Part shown: positions 33,590-44,198 of the stretch, one piece after another | Position numbering within the stretch: the stretch's first letter is position 1 | How the letters are laid out: every line of letters starts with the position of its first letter | Source of the DNA: Metarhizium brunneum | Taxonomy: Eukaryota; Ascomycota; Sordariomycetes; Hypocreales; Clavicipitaceae | DNA length: 64,000 bases | NCBI RefSeq assembly: GCF_013426205.1 | Contig: NC_089424.1 | Span: forward strand, 4,464,001-4,528,000 | Direction: 5' to 3' | Translations under genes and position numbers: made by a program | Notes under the pieces: model-generated | Seen by the model: only the letters and a program-made list of their open reading frames with translations | What the model was told of the DNA's origin: nothing | The model's database searches: none

Positions 33590-35250
33590 ATGTCTGGAGA
33601 CAACATCTCACCGGCGCCTGCGGCGCACGCAGACGTCGAGAAGAACGTGGTGGAAAATCTCGAGCACGTCGGCCCCCAGTCCCAGATGCCACAGTTTCCC
33701 CAGATGGATCCGGCGCGGCGAGCTGCCGTCGAGAAGAAGCTGAAGCGCAAGCTCGACGCGCGCTGCGGCCTGTTTGTGCTCATCTACATCATGAACTACC
33801 TCGACCGCAACAACATTGCCTCGGCGCGGCTCAAGGGGCTCCAGGACGACCTCAAGCTCGACGACACCCAGTACGCCACGTGCCTGAGCATCCTGTACGT
33901 GGGCTACATCCTGATGCAGGTGCCGTCCAACATGTTCATCAACCGCATCCAGCGGCCGTCGTTGTACATTGCCTGCGCCATGCTGGTCTGGGGCCTCATC
34001 TCGACGCTGTCGGGCAACGCCAAGGACTTCACGGGCATGGTCATTATCCGCTTCTTCCTGGGCTTCATCGAGGCCGCCTTCCTGCCCGGCGCGCTGCTGA
34101 TCCTGTCCAAGTGGTACACGCGCCGGGAGCTGACGACGCGCAACGCCGTCCTCTTCTGCGGCAACCTCATCTCCAACGCCTTCTCCGCCCTCGTCGGCGC
34201 CGGCGTGCTGTCCAACATGCAGGGCGTCCTGGGCCACGCCGCCTGGCGCTGGCTGTTTTGGATCGAGGGCGCCGTCACCATGTTTGTCGCCCTCCTGGCC
34301 GCCCTGATCCTGCCCGACCTGCCGCACAACGCGCGCGGCTTCACCGAGGAGGAGAGGGCCGTCGCCCAGCTGCGCATGATTGAGGATGTTGGCGAGGCCG
34401 ACACCGACGCGGCCGACCAGGGCGCCTTTGACGGCCTCATCATGGCCTTGACCGACTACAAGATTTACGTCATGATGCTCACCTTTACCGCCTATGTCGT
34501 TGGCTTGTCCTTCAATGCCTTTTTCGTGCGTTTTCCCCCTTTGCCTCTGACCGGCGCGAAACTAATGAACCGGAATAGCCTACCCTCACGGGAACTTTGG
34601 GCTTCGCATACGTGCCTACCCTGCTCATGAGCTCTCCCCCCTGGGCATTCTCATGCCTCATCTCCATCATCAACGCCTGGCACGCCGACCGGACGCAAGA
34701 AAAGGTATTTCCCTTGAATAAAACGCCCCCTGGCGCCCGTTTAGTTGCTAATCATCTGCCTCGTACCTAGTTCTGGCACATTGTCGGCCCCATCATCATG
34801 GGCATCGTCGGCTTCATCATCAGCATGTCCACGCTCAACGTGGCCGCCCGCTACGTCGCCCTGTTCCTCCAGGCCGGCTCCTACGCCGGCTTCATCGTCT
34901 TCTACTCGTGGATCAGCTCCTCCTTCCCCCGGCCCCCGGCGAAGCGAGCCGTCGCCATTGCCCTCATCAACGCCTTCAGCCAGCTGGGCAACGTGGCCGG
35001 GTCGTACGTCTGGGCGCTCAAGGACAACGGGTACCGCAAGAGCTACGGCATCGTGCTGTCCATGTTTGGCGTCACTATTGTCGGCTGCTGGATCTTTAGA
35101 ATGATGCTGAGCCGCCTCAACCAGAAGCTGGAGGACAAGGAGACGGCCGAGACGAGCCAGAGCGCCGGCAACAGGCCCGAGGGAGACGAGTACCTTGAGA
35201 ACACGGACGAGTCTCTGCGCATGCGCAAGGGCTTCAGGTACTTGGTGTAA
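33590..35250 (+). CDS. MFS permease, anion:cation symporter family (first copy)
   Basis: Plasma-membrane major-facilitator permease of the ACS family (Dal5/Tna1-like in fungi; D-galactonate and other organic anions in bacteria). Exons 33590-34525, 34579-34704 and 34771-35250 give 513 aa with both introns in phase 0. The first helix region contains FVLIYIMNYLDRNNIASARLKG, the family signature, followed by DTQYATCLSILYVGYILMQVPSN. A central cytosolic loop rich in Glu/Asp separates two groups of six helices, and the C-terminal tail is hydrophilic. It is convergent with the GH35 gene and divergent from the two-cluster regulator. With a DgoD-like dehydratase nearby, a sugar acid is the most economical guess for the substrate, but nothing in the sequence fixes it. 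Confidence 0.88.
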
Positions 35251-35455
35251 GAGGATAGCGATACCAAATGAGAGGGATAGTGTGTGGCTAGCATACAAGC
35301 ATTTTTTTTTTTTGGCACGAGACATGTGATTTACGAAAAATCTTCTGCATACATGTACAATATATTGATTATACCTAGAAGCGAACCGAGAAGGGTTATA
35401 CTCGTGGTGTTTCATTCCATCATGCATCCCATTCTCATCATACTTCATCACTCCT

Positions 35456-37387
35456 TCACGCGACATCAGGGTCAGGATGGTTCGCCCACTCTCGCGTCGC
35501 CAGTCCGCGGGCAACCATGTCCGCACCGGCCTTGGGCTCAAGCTCAAGAACAACAACGCGATTGGGTTTATTCCCGCCGTACAGATACGCGCCCGGCACA
35601 TACAGACTCTGCTGGGGTCCCACGACCCAATACCGCCCCAAGTGATGGCCATTGACCCAGACACTGCCCTTGACGCCGTTGGGCAGCGAGAGAAAGGTGT
35701 CGCCGCTGAGGTCATTGCCGGCCCCCGCGGGCAGGCCAAACGTGCCCTTGTAAAAGACGGGAGCGCCCCCATCCTTGATTTCAGGCGTCTCGGAATTCTC
35801 GTCGGCCAGGGCGGCGGGCAGGTCCGTCAGCGGCAGGGAATACGCAGACCATCCCTCCAGGACGGCGTCCCCTCCGACCGTGACGTTGCCCACGATGCCC
35901 TTTTGCTGCTCCCTGAGCTGCTGGCCGTAGTCGATGCGGCCGAGGTTTTCGACCAGGAGCTGCAGGACGTCGCCCTGCTTCAGGTCCACGCTGACGGGCG
36001 CCGGGGCCGCGTGCGTCTTGTCCACGACGCCGACCCTGGCGCCGTTGACGTATACCATGACGCGGTCTCGCGGCCCGTCACCGGGGGCAATGGCGCCGCT
36101 GACGGCCGCGGAGACGCGGTGCTCATACAGCACGAAGCCGAATGCCTGGCCCAGCTTCTCCATGGGGACGGGGCTGCCGGCCTGGACCGCGGGCTTGTCG
36201 CTGCGCGTGTCGAACAGCGCCACGGCGGGCTCGAGGGCAAAGTCGTCGATGGTGGTCAGGTCGGGCACGTGGGGAACCTCGGGGATGGTGCCTGCCGGGA
36301 CGTGCTTGGAGATGACGTCTCGGATCTGCCGGTAGATGCCGGTCGCGCGGCCGCTCTCGTCCAGAGGCGCGCCGTAGTCGTAGCTGGTCGTGACTGCGTT
36401 GAGGCGGTTGTCGACCCAGATGCCGCCGTTTTCGAACCCCCAGTTGGTGCCGCCGTGGAACATGTAGATGCTGAAGGAGTTGTTGCCGGCCAGGATCCAG
36501 TCGAGGTCGTCGAGAACCCTCTTGGTGGCATCAGGCCGTCCAGAGGTGTACTGGTAGGGCGAGTTGCTCGACCAGTCGTCAATCCAGGTCACGTAGTACT
36601 CTCCGTCTAGCTGCGGCCCAAGCATGGTAGGGTCAGTCACGTATTGATCTCGGGCGGCGAAGCCCGTCTTGGGATCGCCGTCCGTCTCTGCGAGGATGCC
36701 GTGCAGGGAGCCTCCGTCGAGGTAGCTCTTGCCGCCGCCGTCGTTGGTGTAGAGAAACCCGTCAAAGTTGGCTTTCAGCATGTCCGCCATGGCCCGGAGA
36801 TAGGCCTTGTCCTTGCCAAAGCTGCCGTATTCATTCTCCAGCTGGGTCATGAGGACCGGCCCGCCCTGGGAAATGTGCGTGGCGGCCAGGTGCTTGCCGA
36901 GCTGTTCAAGATAGTTGCGGGATGCATCTAGAAAGGGCTTGTTGTTCTGCCGCACGGCCATGCCGGGAATCTGGCTGAGCCAAGAAGGGAAGCCACCCCA
37001 TTCATGTTCGCCGCATATATACGGCCCAGGACGGAGGACGACATAGAGGCCTTCCTGTTGGGCGAGCCGCACGAACCGGGCAATGTCATTGCGTCCCTCA
37101 AAGTCCCATGAGCCCTCTGTCGGTTCAATATTGTTCCAAAATACGTAGGAGAATATCGTGTTCAAGCCCATGGCCTTTGCCATCTGCAGCCGCTGAGTCC
37201 AGTAGGCGGGCGGAATGCGCTGGGGGTCCATCTGGCCCCCGATCAACTGGATAGGAACGCCATCGAGCAAGAAGTTGTGACGGTCATAGGTAAAGTTGCC
37301 ACGATGGGCGGCAACGAGTGGCTTTGCAAGCGATAGCAAAGCCGCAGCCCAGCCGAAGACTGCTGCTGCCACTCCTCTGCCAAGCAT
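35456..37387 (-). CDS. Secreted GH35 beta-galactosidase
   Basis: Retaining exo-glycosidase of family GH35 that removes non-reducing beta-galactosyl residues. It is one exon of 643 aa, close to the eukaryotic/bacterial short type rather than the roughly 1000-aa fungal LacA type. A signal peptide is visible (hydrophobic residues 6-27, ending before HRGNFTYDR). The barrel begins with GVPIQLIGGQMDPQRIPPAYW. The acid/base is E186 in LENEYGS. The probable nucleophile is E263 in DGEYYVTWIDDW, 77 residues further on, similar to the 80 in human beta-galactosidase, but the surrounding motif is not the common EF/YxGWxxHWG. Beta-sandwich domains follow. Activity on beta-galactosides is likely; another beta-hexoside such as glucosaminide cannot be excluded. 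Confidence 0.88.
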   Translation of the reverse strand: MLGRGVAAAVFGWAAALLSLAKPLVAAHRGNFTYDRHNFLLDGVPIQLIGGQMDPQRIPPAYWTQRLQMAKAMGLNTIFSYVFWNNIEPTEGSWDFEGRNDIARFVRLAQQEGLYVVLRPGPYICGEHEWGGFPSWLSQIPGMAVRQNNKPFLDASRNYLEQLGKHLAATHISQGGPVLMTQLENEYGSFGKDKAYLRAMADMLKANFDGFLYTNDGGGKSYLDGGSLHGILAETDGDPKTGFAARDQYVTDPTMLGPQLDGEYYVTWIDDWSSNSPYQYTSGRPDATKRVLDDLDWILAGNNSFSIYMFHGGTNWGFENGGIWVDNRLNAVTTSYDYGAPLDESGRATGIYRQIRDVISKHVPAGTIPEVPHVPDLTTIDDFALEPAVALFDTRSDKPAVQAGSPVPMEKLGQAFGFVLYEHRVSAAVSGAIAPGDGPRDRVMVYVNGARVGVVDKTHAAPAPVSVDLKQGDVLQLLVENLGRIDYGQQLREQQKGIVGNVTVGGDAVLEGWSAYSLPLTDLPAALADENSETPEIKDGGAPVFYKGTFGLPAGAGNDLSGDTFLSLPNGVKGSVWVNGHHLGRYWVVGPQQSLYVPGAYLYGGNKPNRVVVLELEPKAGADMVARGLATREWANHPDPDVA

Positions 37388-39391
37388 GACTCTTTTGATG
37401 TAATCTACCAGACTTCTTCTCTGGGCCTATCTCAGCCTCCTCCTTGAGACTAGCGGGCCCGAGATGGAAGGAAGGAGAGGAAAAGGAAGCTTCTATGTTG
37501 GGAAAATCTACGGACAGATCCAAAGGGGCCCGTAATGCAGGATACCGAGGTCCTTTTAAGCCGGGTTTCTAGTCCATGGTGGGCAACCCATGAGATTAAA
37601 GTTGGGCGTAGGTAGCATCAAGAAGACGAGGAGCCGATATCGTCCATGCCGTTGCCGGCTTTGCCTCGAAGCGAGTGTTGGGGTAGGCGACTGTCTGGAT
37701 GACCAGTCAGCCCATTTGGAGAAAGCCCTCACCTCTCCCATTCTATGGCACTTTTATAAAAAGGTAGACTGAGCAACACAGGCCACAACGTCACTTGTGC
37801 ATGCATAGTGGAGATGCTTCCGCCGGTTACGAGAACAACTTGGGTGGCTTGACGAGTCCAGGCACAGTTAAAGGTTCCCCGCTTGGCTATGTGGTGCACG
37901 AGGAGTCAGCTTCCGTATTGATGCATAGATCTGCGCTACGACCTGCCGGAGAAGATGCAAGCGTCAGGTCGGGGCACAGTCCGGGTTGCCGGGCGATTCG
38001 GTGGTGATGGGACTATGTGCGCGCCAACACAAGCCACCAAGACGACATGGAGTCAAGATTGAATGTACATACATCAAATACTTTCGACATCAGACACAAG
38101 CCGGCACCTGGGCCACCTCACAACAGAGTTCCGCCGTCTTCCGCCAAGGAGCCAAGGAGGCGTGGCAAGGCTGAAGACGAACGAGGAGCGGGAGATGGCC
38201 TTGGCTCGACTCGTCGGTCAATCTGCAGAGTCCGGGGTTGCCAGCCACAGGCACATTGACCCTTGAAGCCATGAGGCAGATCAATTTTGCCGAGCTCTCG
38301 TCAGCCAATCTCTTGCCAGCACGAGGCATGGGGGGGGGGGGGGGTGAACGGCATCGGGGCCGTCCAGATCCGTATTCCCGTACTTGGGTTGTGACTTTGC
38401 GCTTCCCCAACTCGGCATCAAGCATCGATGATACATGTACATGCGGTCTGCCTGTCGTGCCCTCCGTCATGTCCAACTCGCCACGCGCCCACGATAAATG
38501 ACAATCCCCAGAAGAACCAATCCGTAAACACACCATCAATCAGCCGCTCCAATCGTGAGATGGCAGCGCACAGTCCGCTCAGTGGATCTGCATCTCACCG
38601 TCGTAGAGCCTGCCCCAACATGATGAACCCCGGGTCCCGGCATTGATAAAGTCAAGTCATAGTTTAATCTAGTTGAGCAACGTTGCCTTTCCTGCAACGT
38701 TGCGCAGTCCCGACATGGACGTCAATAAAACAGAATCTGGACATCCGTGGTCCGTCATGGCGCTGTCCAAACCAACAGAGGGAATGGCAAGACCCCATCT
38801 TCCGGCCCGGCATGTTTGAGCTTCCTTTTTGGGCCGAAAGGGTCCATGAATCGCCCGACTAATCATATCAAGCCATTGACGTACACAAATTTGACTGCTG
38901 CACCACACTCTATTTTTTATTATTTTCTTTCGTCCTGAGATGCAGGCTAGTGAGACGTGGACGGCGAGACTGTGCCGTGTGCAACTACGAGATATGAGAT
39001 ATACCGTTTTGAACCATGGACTGCGACTATGCAATGTAACCACCTGTTTATGGGGTGACGACTAACAGGAACTACGAGTGTTAACCTTTGGACGGCCACA
39101 TGTTTAAGCCTTGGGGCGTTGAGCCGGCTGGTGTATGTTGGAAGCTTATTGTCTTCGGTCTTGATTCCCCTTGTACCCGGCTATCGCGCCTTGAATTATA
39201 GTGTATATTTGTTGGAGGTTAAATACATTCTGCCACATCCTCTTCTATTTTTTCCCCTTCCTTCCTTCCTTTCTTTCTTATACAAAATATCGACAGACAA
39301 GACAAGAAAACCTTGGGCGGCCAGCCAACGACCAACCCAAAAAAATCACACTAGACGTCCGGCTTCGACTCAAAGTCATCAAAACCCCGTC
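37388..39391. other. Shared promoter region of GH35 and GH27 genes
   Basis: About 2 kb between two divergently transcribed secreted galactosidases. It contains a G15 run at 38330-38344 and twin palindromes GCAACGTTGC at 38677-38686 and 38694-38703. No gene is recognised. The in-frame sequence just upstream of the GH27 ATG lacks ATG and is leader. Confidence 0.5.
38677..38703. promoter_or_regulatory. Twin GCAACGTTGC palindromes
   Basis: Two identical 10-bp palindromes spaced 17 bp start to start lie about 690 bp upstream of the GH27 ATG. Spaced identical palindromes are typical of dimeric activator sites; the factor is unknown. Confidence 0.35.
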
Positions 39392-40999
39392 ATGAAGGCA
39401 CAAGTAGCCATGGCCGCCACGGGCCTGGCGTCTTCTGCCGCGGCGTCGTCCATCAACATCCTCCCGACACCGCCCATGGGCTTCAACAACTGGGCACGCT
39501 TCATGACCAACATCAACGAGTCCATCTTCATCGACGCGGGCGTGGCCATGAGCAACAATGGACTTCGCACCGCCGGATACAATCGCCTCAACCTGGATGA
39601 CGCCTGGTCTCTTCTGCAGCGAGATGCCAACGGCTCCATGGTTGCCGACCCGGCCAAGTTCCCCTCGAGCCTCCCGTGGCTCACAGACTGGATGCGGTCC
39701 AACGGCTTCAAGCCCGGCATCTACACCGACGCCGGCAGCCTGTCCTGCGGCGGATACCCCGGCGCCTTGGACCACGAGAAACGGGACCTGCAGGACTTTT
39801 TGCGCTGGGGCTTCGACTACCTCAAGATGGACGGGTGCAACCTGCCCAACGACGAGGAGGAGACGTACCACGAGATGTACAGCCGCTGGGCCTCGCTGCT
39901 GTCCTATCCCAAAGAAGTCGCCATGGTCTTCTCCAACTCGGCGCCCGCCTACTTCTCCAACCAGAAGAACCTAACCGACTGGTACCGCGCCATAGGATGG
40001 GCTTCCGACTACGGCCAGCTTGCCCGCCACTCGGCCGACATTGTGACGTATCCCAACGGCAACGGCTGGAAGAGCATCATGTTCAACTACGGCCAGAACC
40101 TGCGCCTCGCCCGCTTCCAGCGGCCCGGCTTCTTCAACGACCCGGACTTCCTCATCCCGGACCACCCCTCGCTGACCATGCAGGAGAAGAAGTCGCAGTT
40201 CGCCCTGTGGTGCAGCATGTCCTCGCCGCTCCTCATCAGCGCCGACATCCCCAGCCTGCCCAAGGAAACCATCGACTTCCTCACCAACCCGGGCCTCATC
40301 GCCGTCGACCAGGACAAGCTCGCCCAGCAGGCCACCCTCGTCAGCCGCAACGCCACCTGGGACGTCCTCACCAGGACCCTCGCCAACGGCGACCGCCTCC
40401 TGACCGTCCTGAACCGCGGCGACTCCGCCGCCAGCGTCCACATCCCCTTGGAGCGCGCCGGCATCGACTTCGGGGCCATCGGCGACGGCAACGTTACTGT
40501 TCAGGATCTGTGGACGGGCCGGGTCACCTACCTCCTCCCCGGCGAAGCCCCCTTGACCATCGAGAACATTCCGGCCCACGGCACCGCCGTCTACCGCCTC
40601 CAGAGCATCAGCCCCATCACGCCCACCGGCGCCATCTTCAACACAAACAGCCTCAAGTGCCTGACCGACAGCCCGTCCGGCAACGTCACCTGGGATGCCT
40701 GCCAGGGCACCGACGCCCAGGTTTGGGCCGTCCACAAGGAAGACGGCCGCGTCAGCAGCCTGCTGCGCCCTAAAGATTGCATCGTCCCCGTCGACGGCGT
40801 GGTCAAGACCACCAGCGGCTGCGTTAGACACCACACCAACCCCTGGACGTACAAGTCTTCCGGCAACCTGGTCGACAACAAATCCGGCAACTGTCTGACC
40901 GAGAATATTGACGGCACTGCCATTGCCGAGGGCTGCGGGTACCTTCTCAATCAGCAGGTTCTTGCTCTCCCCGCCGGAGTCCCGGTTATCATGTTCTAG
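39392..40999 (+). CDS. Secreted GH27 alpha-galactosidase with ricin-like tail
   Basis: Retaining alpha-galactosidase of family GH27 that releases terminal alpha-galactose from galactomannan, galacto-oligosaccharides or glycans. It is one exon of 535 aa. A signal peptide covers about residues 1-19. The barrel starts with LPTPPMGFNNWARF. The nucleophile is D147 in YLKMDGC, and the NDPD motif at 249-252 carries the acid/base Asp. A beta-sandwich follows. The last 120 residues have the spacing of a ricin-type (CBM13-like) module (NSLKCLTD, VTWDACQGTDAQVW), giving the same architecture as Aspergillus AglA. The start is the ATG at 39392, the only one in front of the signal peptide. It is divergent from GH35 and convergent with the second permease. 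Confidence 0.92.
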   Translation: MKAQVAMAATGLASSAAASSINILPTPPMGFNNWARFMTNINESIFIDAGVAMSNNGLRTAGYNRLNLDDAWSLLQRDANGSMVADPAKFPSSLPWLTDWMRSNGFKPGIYTDAGSLSCGGYPGALDHEKRDLQDFLRWGFDYLKMDGCNLPNDEEETYHEMYSRWASLLSYPKEVAMVFSNSAPAYFSNQKNLTDWYRAIGWASDYGQLARHSADIVTYPNGNGWKSIMFNYGQNLRLARFQRPGFFNDPDFLIPDHPSLTMQEKKSQFALWCSMSSPLLISADIPSLPKETIDFLTNPGLIAVDQDKLAQQATLVSRNATWDVLTRTLANGDRLLTVLNRGDSAASVHIPLERAGIDFGAIGDGNVTVQDLWTGRVTYLLPGEAPLTIENIPAHGTAVYRLQSISPITPTGAIFNTNSLKCLTDSPSGNVTWDACQGTDAQVWAVHKEDGRVSSLLRPKDCIVPVDGVVKTTSGCVRHHTNPWTYKSSGNLVDNKSGNCLTENIDGTAIAEGCGYLLNQQVLALPAGVPVIMF

Positions 41000-41516
41000 G
41001 ACTCGTTGGAGGAGTGGTGGGAGAGTCAAAAGGAGGGGGCGTTTTGATTTTGTAATACATGACGCTGTAGCTGCCAAGTAGCCTATGCATAATAAGAAAG
41101 CTCGCAGAGCCCTAATTCGGTACTTCGGCGGCTTCCTCTGTGATATTGTACTCTTTTCCAGCATGTATATGGACTGGAAATACTGGACTGTTTGAAGACG
41201 AACTTGTGTGTCTTCCACCAAGGCCCCCGATACACTGGACAGTGGATGGCAGAATATGTTTGCCCACCGACAAGTATATACTAATTTACACTACTATAGT
41301 ATAGTGTATCATAGTATAGAGCGCAATAGCTAGCTACCTGGCCTGGTTCAATATGTTTCGCCTCCTACTGCTGCGTCAGGACTGTGACTTGCTAGTATTT
41401 TGAACAAAATAGTGCGAGCCGAGGTTGCCACCTTGGGGGCAATTTCTGAAGTGACGCGTACAAGAAGTGGTTTTTTCATCAAGCGGTGTCGATAATGACA
41501 TGCTAAAAATTTCCGA
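41000..41516. other. Convergent terminator region
   Basis: About 500 bp between the converging GH27 and permease genes. A short hairpin-forming stretch rich in TATAGTATAG occurs around 41289-41320. No gene is seen. Confidence 0.5.
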
Positions 41517-43457
41517 CTAATATACGTAAATGAAATCCTCATTCTTCATATCCGTAACATCGTCAAACGCTTTGTCGCCCACCGTCTCTGACTCCTCCAC
41601 GTGATTCAGCACCTCACTGTCCTGACCAGCACCCTTCTGCATGCTTAGATCCTTGACGTTCTCGGATTTGCCGAGTTCTCTGCGCTTGGCCGCCTGTCTG
41701 GCATTCAAGATGCGAATCAGGACCATGCCGAGAACAATCAGGACGGCAAGCACAACAAACAGCGCAAGGTTTGTTCGGAGACCTCTATCGTAGCGTGGCT
41801 TTTCGCTGGGTTTGAAGAGTTGAGGGCCAATGACGTTTCCGGCGCTGGCCCCAATGAAGAGCATCGCAGTAGTGACCTTTCTCTTGGTGTCACCGGCCGT
41901 GTTTTGGCCAGACCAGGAGTAGATGAGGGGTGAGATGCCGGGGTAGAAGGAGATGATGTAGTACCCGGCGAGGAGGACAGCTCTATCACTCTTTGCGCGG
42001 CCAACAGCGAGGAGGATTGCACAGCCTGCGATTGGGGGCAAGCAGAGGAGTAGAAGTACGGGAGACTTCATCTTGATTCGATCGGCGAGCCAGGCGCCCC
42101 CCAACGTCGCGATCATTTGCACGGCGCCGAAGGGGATGTTGAACAGAATCGTCGTGAACTTGTCGAAGCCAAACGATTGGATGATGAGGGGACCAAACGT
42201 GGAGATGCCACCGCTTGGAATGCTGAAAAGATTCCGTTAGCCAAGGATTCTGGAAAGGCAGGTGCGCCCGGGAATATTCACTTACGAAATGATGAGCATG
42301 AGCAAGAACCAAAGCCATGTCTTGGGGTCAAGCAGGCACTCCTTCACATGGTCCCATTTCCACACCCCGGAACCAATGCCCATCTGATTCATTCGAAGAC
42401 GCTCGATAGCAATGAATTTGTCTTCTCGGCTAAGGAATTTAGCCTGCATGGGAGAGTCGGGCATGAAGAGGCTACTTGGCATCAGCATTGACCGTGCATG
42501 GTGACGTCCGACGTATGTACTTACAACATGACGACGGAAAACGTAACTGTGATACATCCACAAAACAAAAAGATGATCTGTAAGCACGTTAGGCACTCGT
42601 CTGGCTGTGAGAGGTTTGGCTTTCTTACCTGATATGGCCTCAGCGACGACTGAATATGGCCAAGACCGTACGTCAACAGACTACCCAGCTATACCCAGTA
42701 AGTTAAAAAACAAAATCCCTTGGACATGTGATATTATCGTGAACCCACCATATTTACAACTCCCAACATGGCATACCAAGAAGCATTTCGAGAAGTCTGC
42801 TCCTGTCGTCGATACCACATCTGCACAATGGCAATAAATGTCGGGGCTAAAACGCATCAGTAATGGCGTTTCGATAAAACGGCCAATCCCTAAAGCATAG
42901 CCCAGCTTACCGACAGAAGCCTCAAAGGCCCCTAGCAACAATCTTGAGGCCATCAACCCCCCAAAGTCCTTGGCGGCCGTCATCCCACACAGCACAGCAC
43001 CCCAGCAAAACACCATGGTAGCGGAGAACTTTCCCACGGGGAATTTGACAAGGCTATACGCCACCAGGGGCTGAAAGACCAGCTGGGCCAAGTATACGAT
43101 GGATCCAAGCCAGGAAAACTCTTCTCCAACTAGGTTCGTGTCCTCTATCAGACCAAAGACAGAGGCATATGATAGGGTAGTCTTGTCTAGAGACTGAAGA
43201 CAGTAGACGAACAACATGATGGGAAGGATTCTCCAATCGATCTTGCGCAGCACGCGGGCATTGTCAGCCGGGGTCACAACCACGGGATGGTCAGCCTGTT
43301 TGAGGAACTGTGCCGCCTTGTCCCTTCCAACAACTTGGACATCTTCCATTCTCGAGGCATGGTCAACCTGGGGAACATGGTCGGCTTCGGACTTGGTCGT
43401 CTGCGGCTCCTGATGGGGTCGAATACCATCACTTGAATCGTTTCCAGAATTTGCCAT
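41517..43457 (-). CDS. MFS permease, anion:cation symporter family (second copy)
   Basis: Dal5/allantoate-permease-like plasma-membrane transporter. Six exons splice in frame to about 549 aa: 43457-42911, 42846-42749, 42688-42629, 42577-42525, 42471-42286 and 42222-41517. The fourth intron has two adjacent acceptors three bases apart, so a 550-aa form is possible. Motifs: KIDWRILPIMLFVYCLQSLDKTTLSYASVFGL in the first helix region, FVYC and DKTTL typical of fungal allantoate/tenA-type permeases, LFMPDSP before the central loop, and IPSGGISTFGPLIIQSFGFD in the seventh helix region. The N-terminal 75 residues and the C-terminal tail are hydrophilic. It is divergent from the GH31 gene with a 740-bp shared promoter, so joint control is plausible. 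It is a different subgroup from the permease at 33.6 kb. Confidence 0.87.
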
Positions 43458-44198
43458 CGCGGTAGTGAGTCAACTCAAAACGTCTGGGACTCTAGATGGT
43501 AGTAGAGAAAAGGAATGCATTCAAATCCATTCGCCTCCGATGACGATCAGGAAGGAAACGTCAGTGGTCATATATACCCAAGTCCAGCGTAATGGGCTTG
43601 TTGCCAACACCCAATAAATCGTACGTTGACACCGCCATGTGTTCGTAACCCCAGGCTTCGTCTACCCCATGGGGATACAAAACGTGGGAAATAGTTGGTG
43701 CCACCAGGCGGGTCAAAGGCCGTTATTTGCTGGCTTACTGGCTTCTTGACTGGGCGCCACCGGAGATGATTGCGTTTCTCCGATCGGGGCTGACCTCTTG
43801 ATCTCCGAGGGCTGGGTGGTCTAGCTATGCGGACAAAACAAGCACTTCTCCGGCCTGGTGCGATATTGGACGGTTAAACGGGAGAATGAGAGTCAGTCTC
43901 GTTCCATGGTGTGTGCGGTTCATGACTCCGGAAGAGACAAAGCAGTCTCCACTCCCCATGGGTCGGACATCTGTATCAATATCCGGTTTCCAGTGGCTTG
44001 TCTGTCGCTCAACATGGCCAAGCGGCGGATCCGGGTTTGCCATCAAACAGATGGTTTTATTGCCTCATTTCATAGCATTGACCAGAATAGGCCTATATAT
44101 TACTCAAGTCGTCGTAAAGTGCGGTCGTTGAGGGAAACTTCGTACCCGCCCAAACCCTTCTTCAAGCAAGGCAGTCTCGGCTTGCAGCATTCTTCACA
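43458..44198. other. Shared promoter of second permease and GH31 genes
   Basis: About 740 bp between divergent genes. A TATA box for GH31 lies at 44094-44101. No ORF resembles a known family. Confidence 0.5.
44094..44101 (+). promoter_or_regulatory. TATA box of the GH31 gene
   Basis: TATATATT lies about 100 bp upstream of the GH31 ATG at 44199. Assigned by sequence and position. Confidence 0.45.

Noticed and set aside
33608..34443. Minus-strand frames of 179-239 aa opposite the first permease
   Set aside because: Shadow frames of a GC-rich membrane-protein exon.
35477..36610. 377-aa plus-strand frame
   Set aside because: Antisense of GH35, without an independent motif.
39971..41221. 416-aa minus-strand frame
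   Set aside because: Antisense of GH27; Gly/Ala/Val/Asp-rich shadow.
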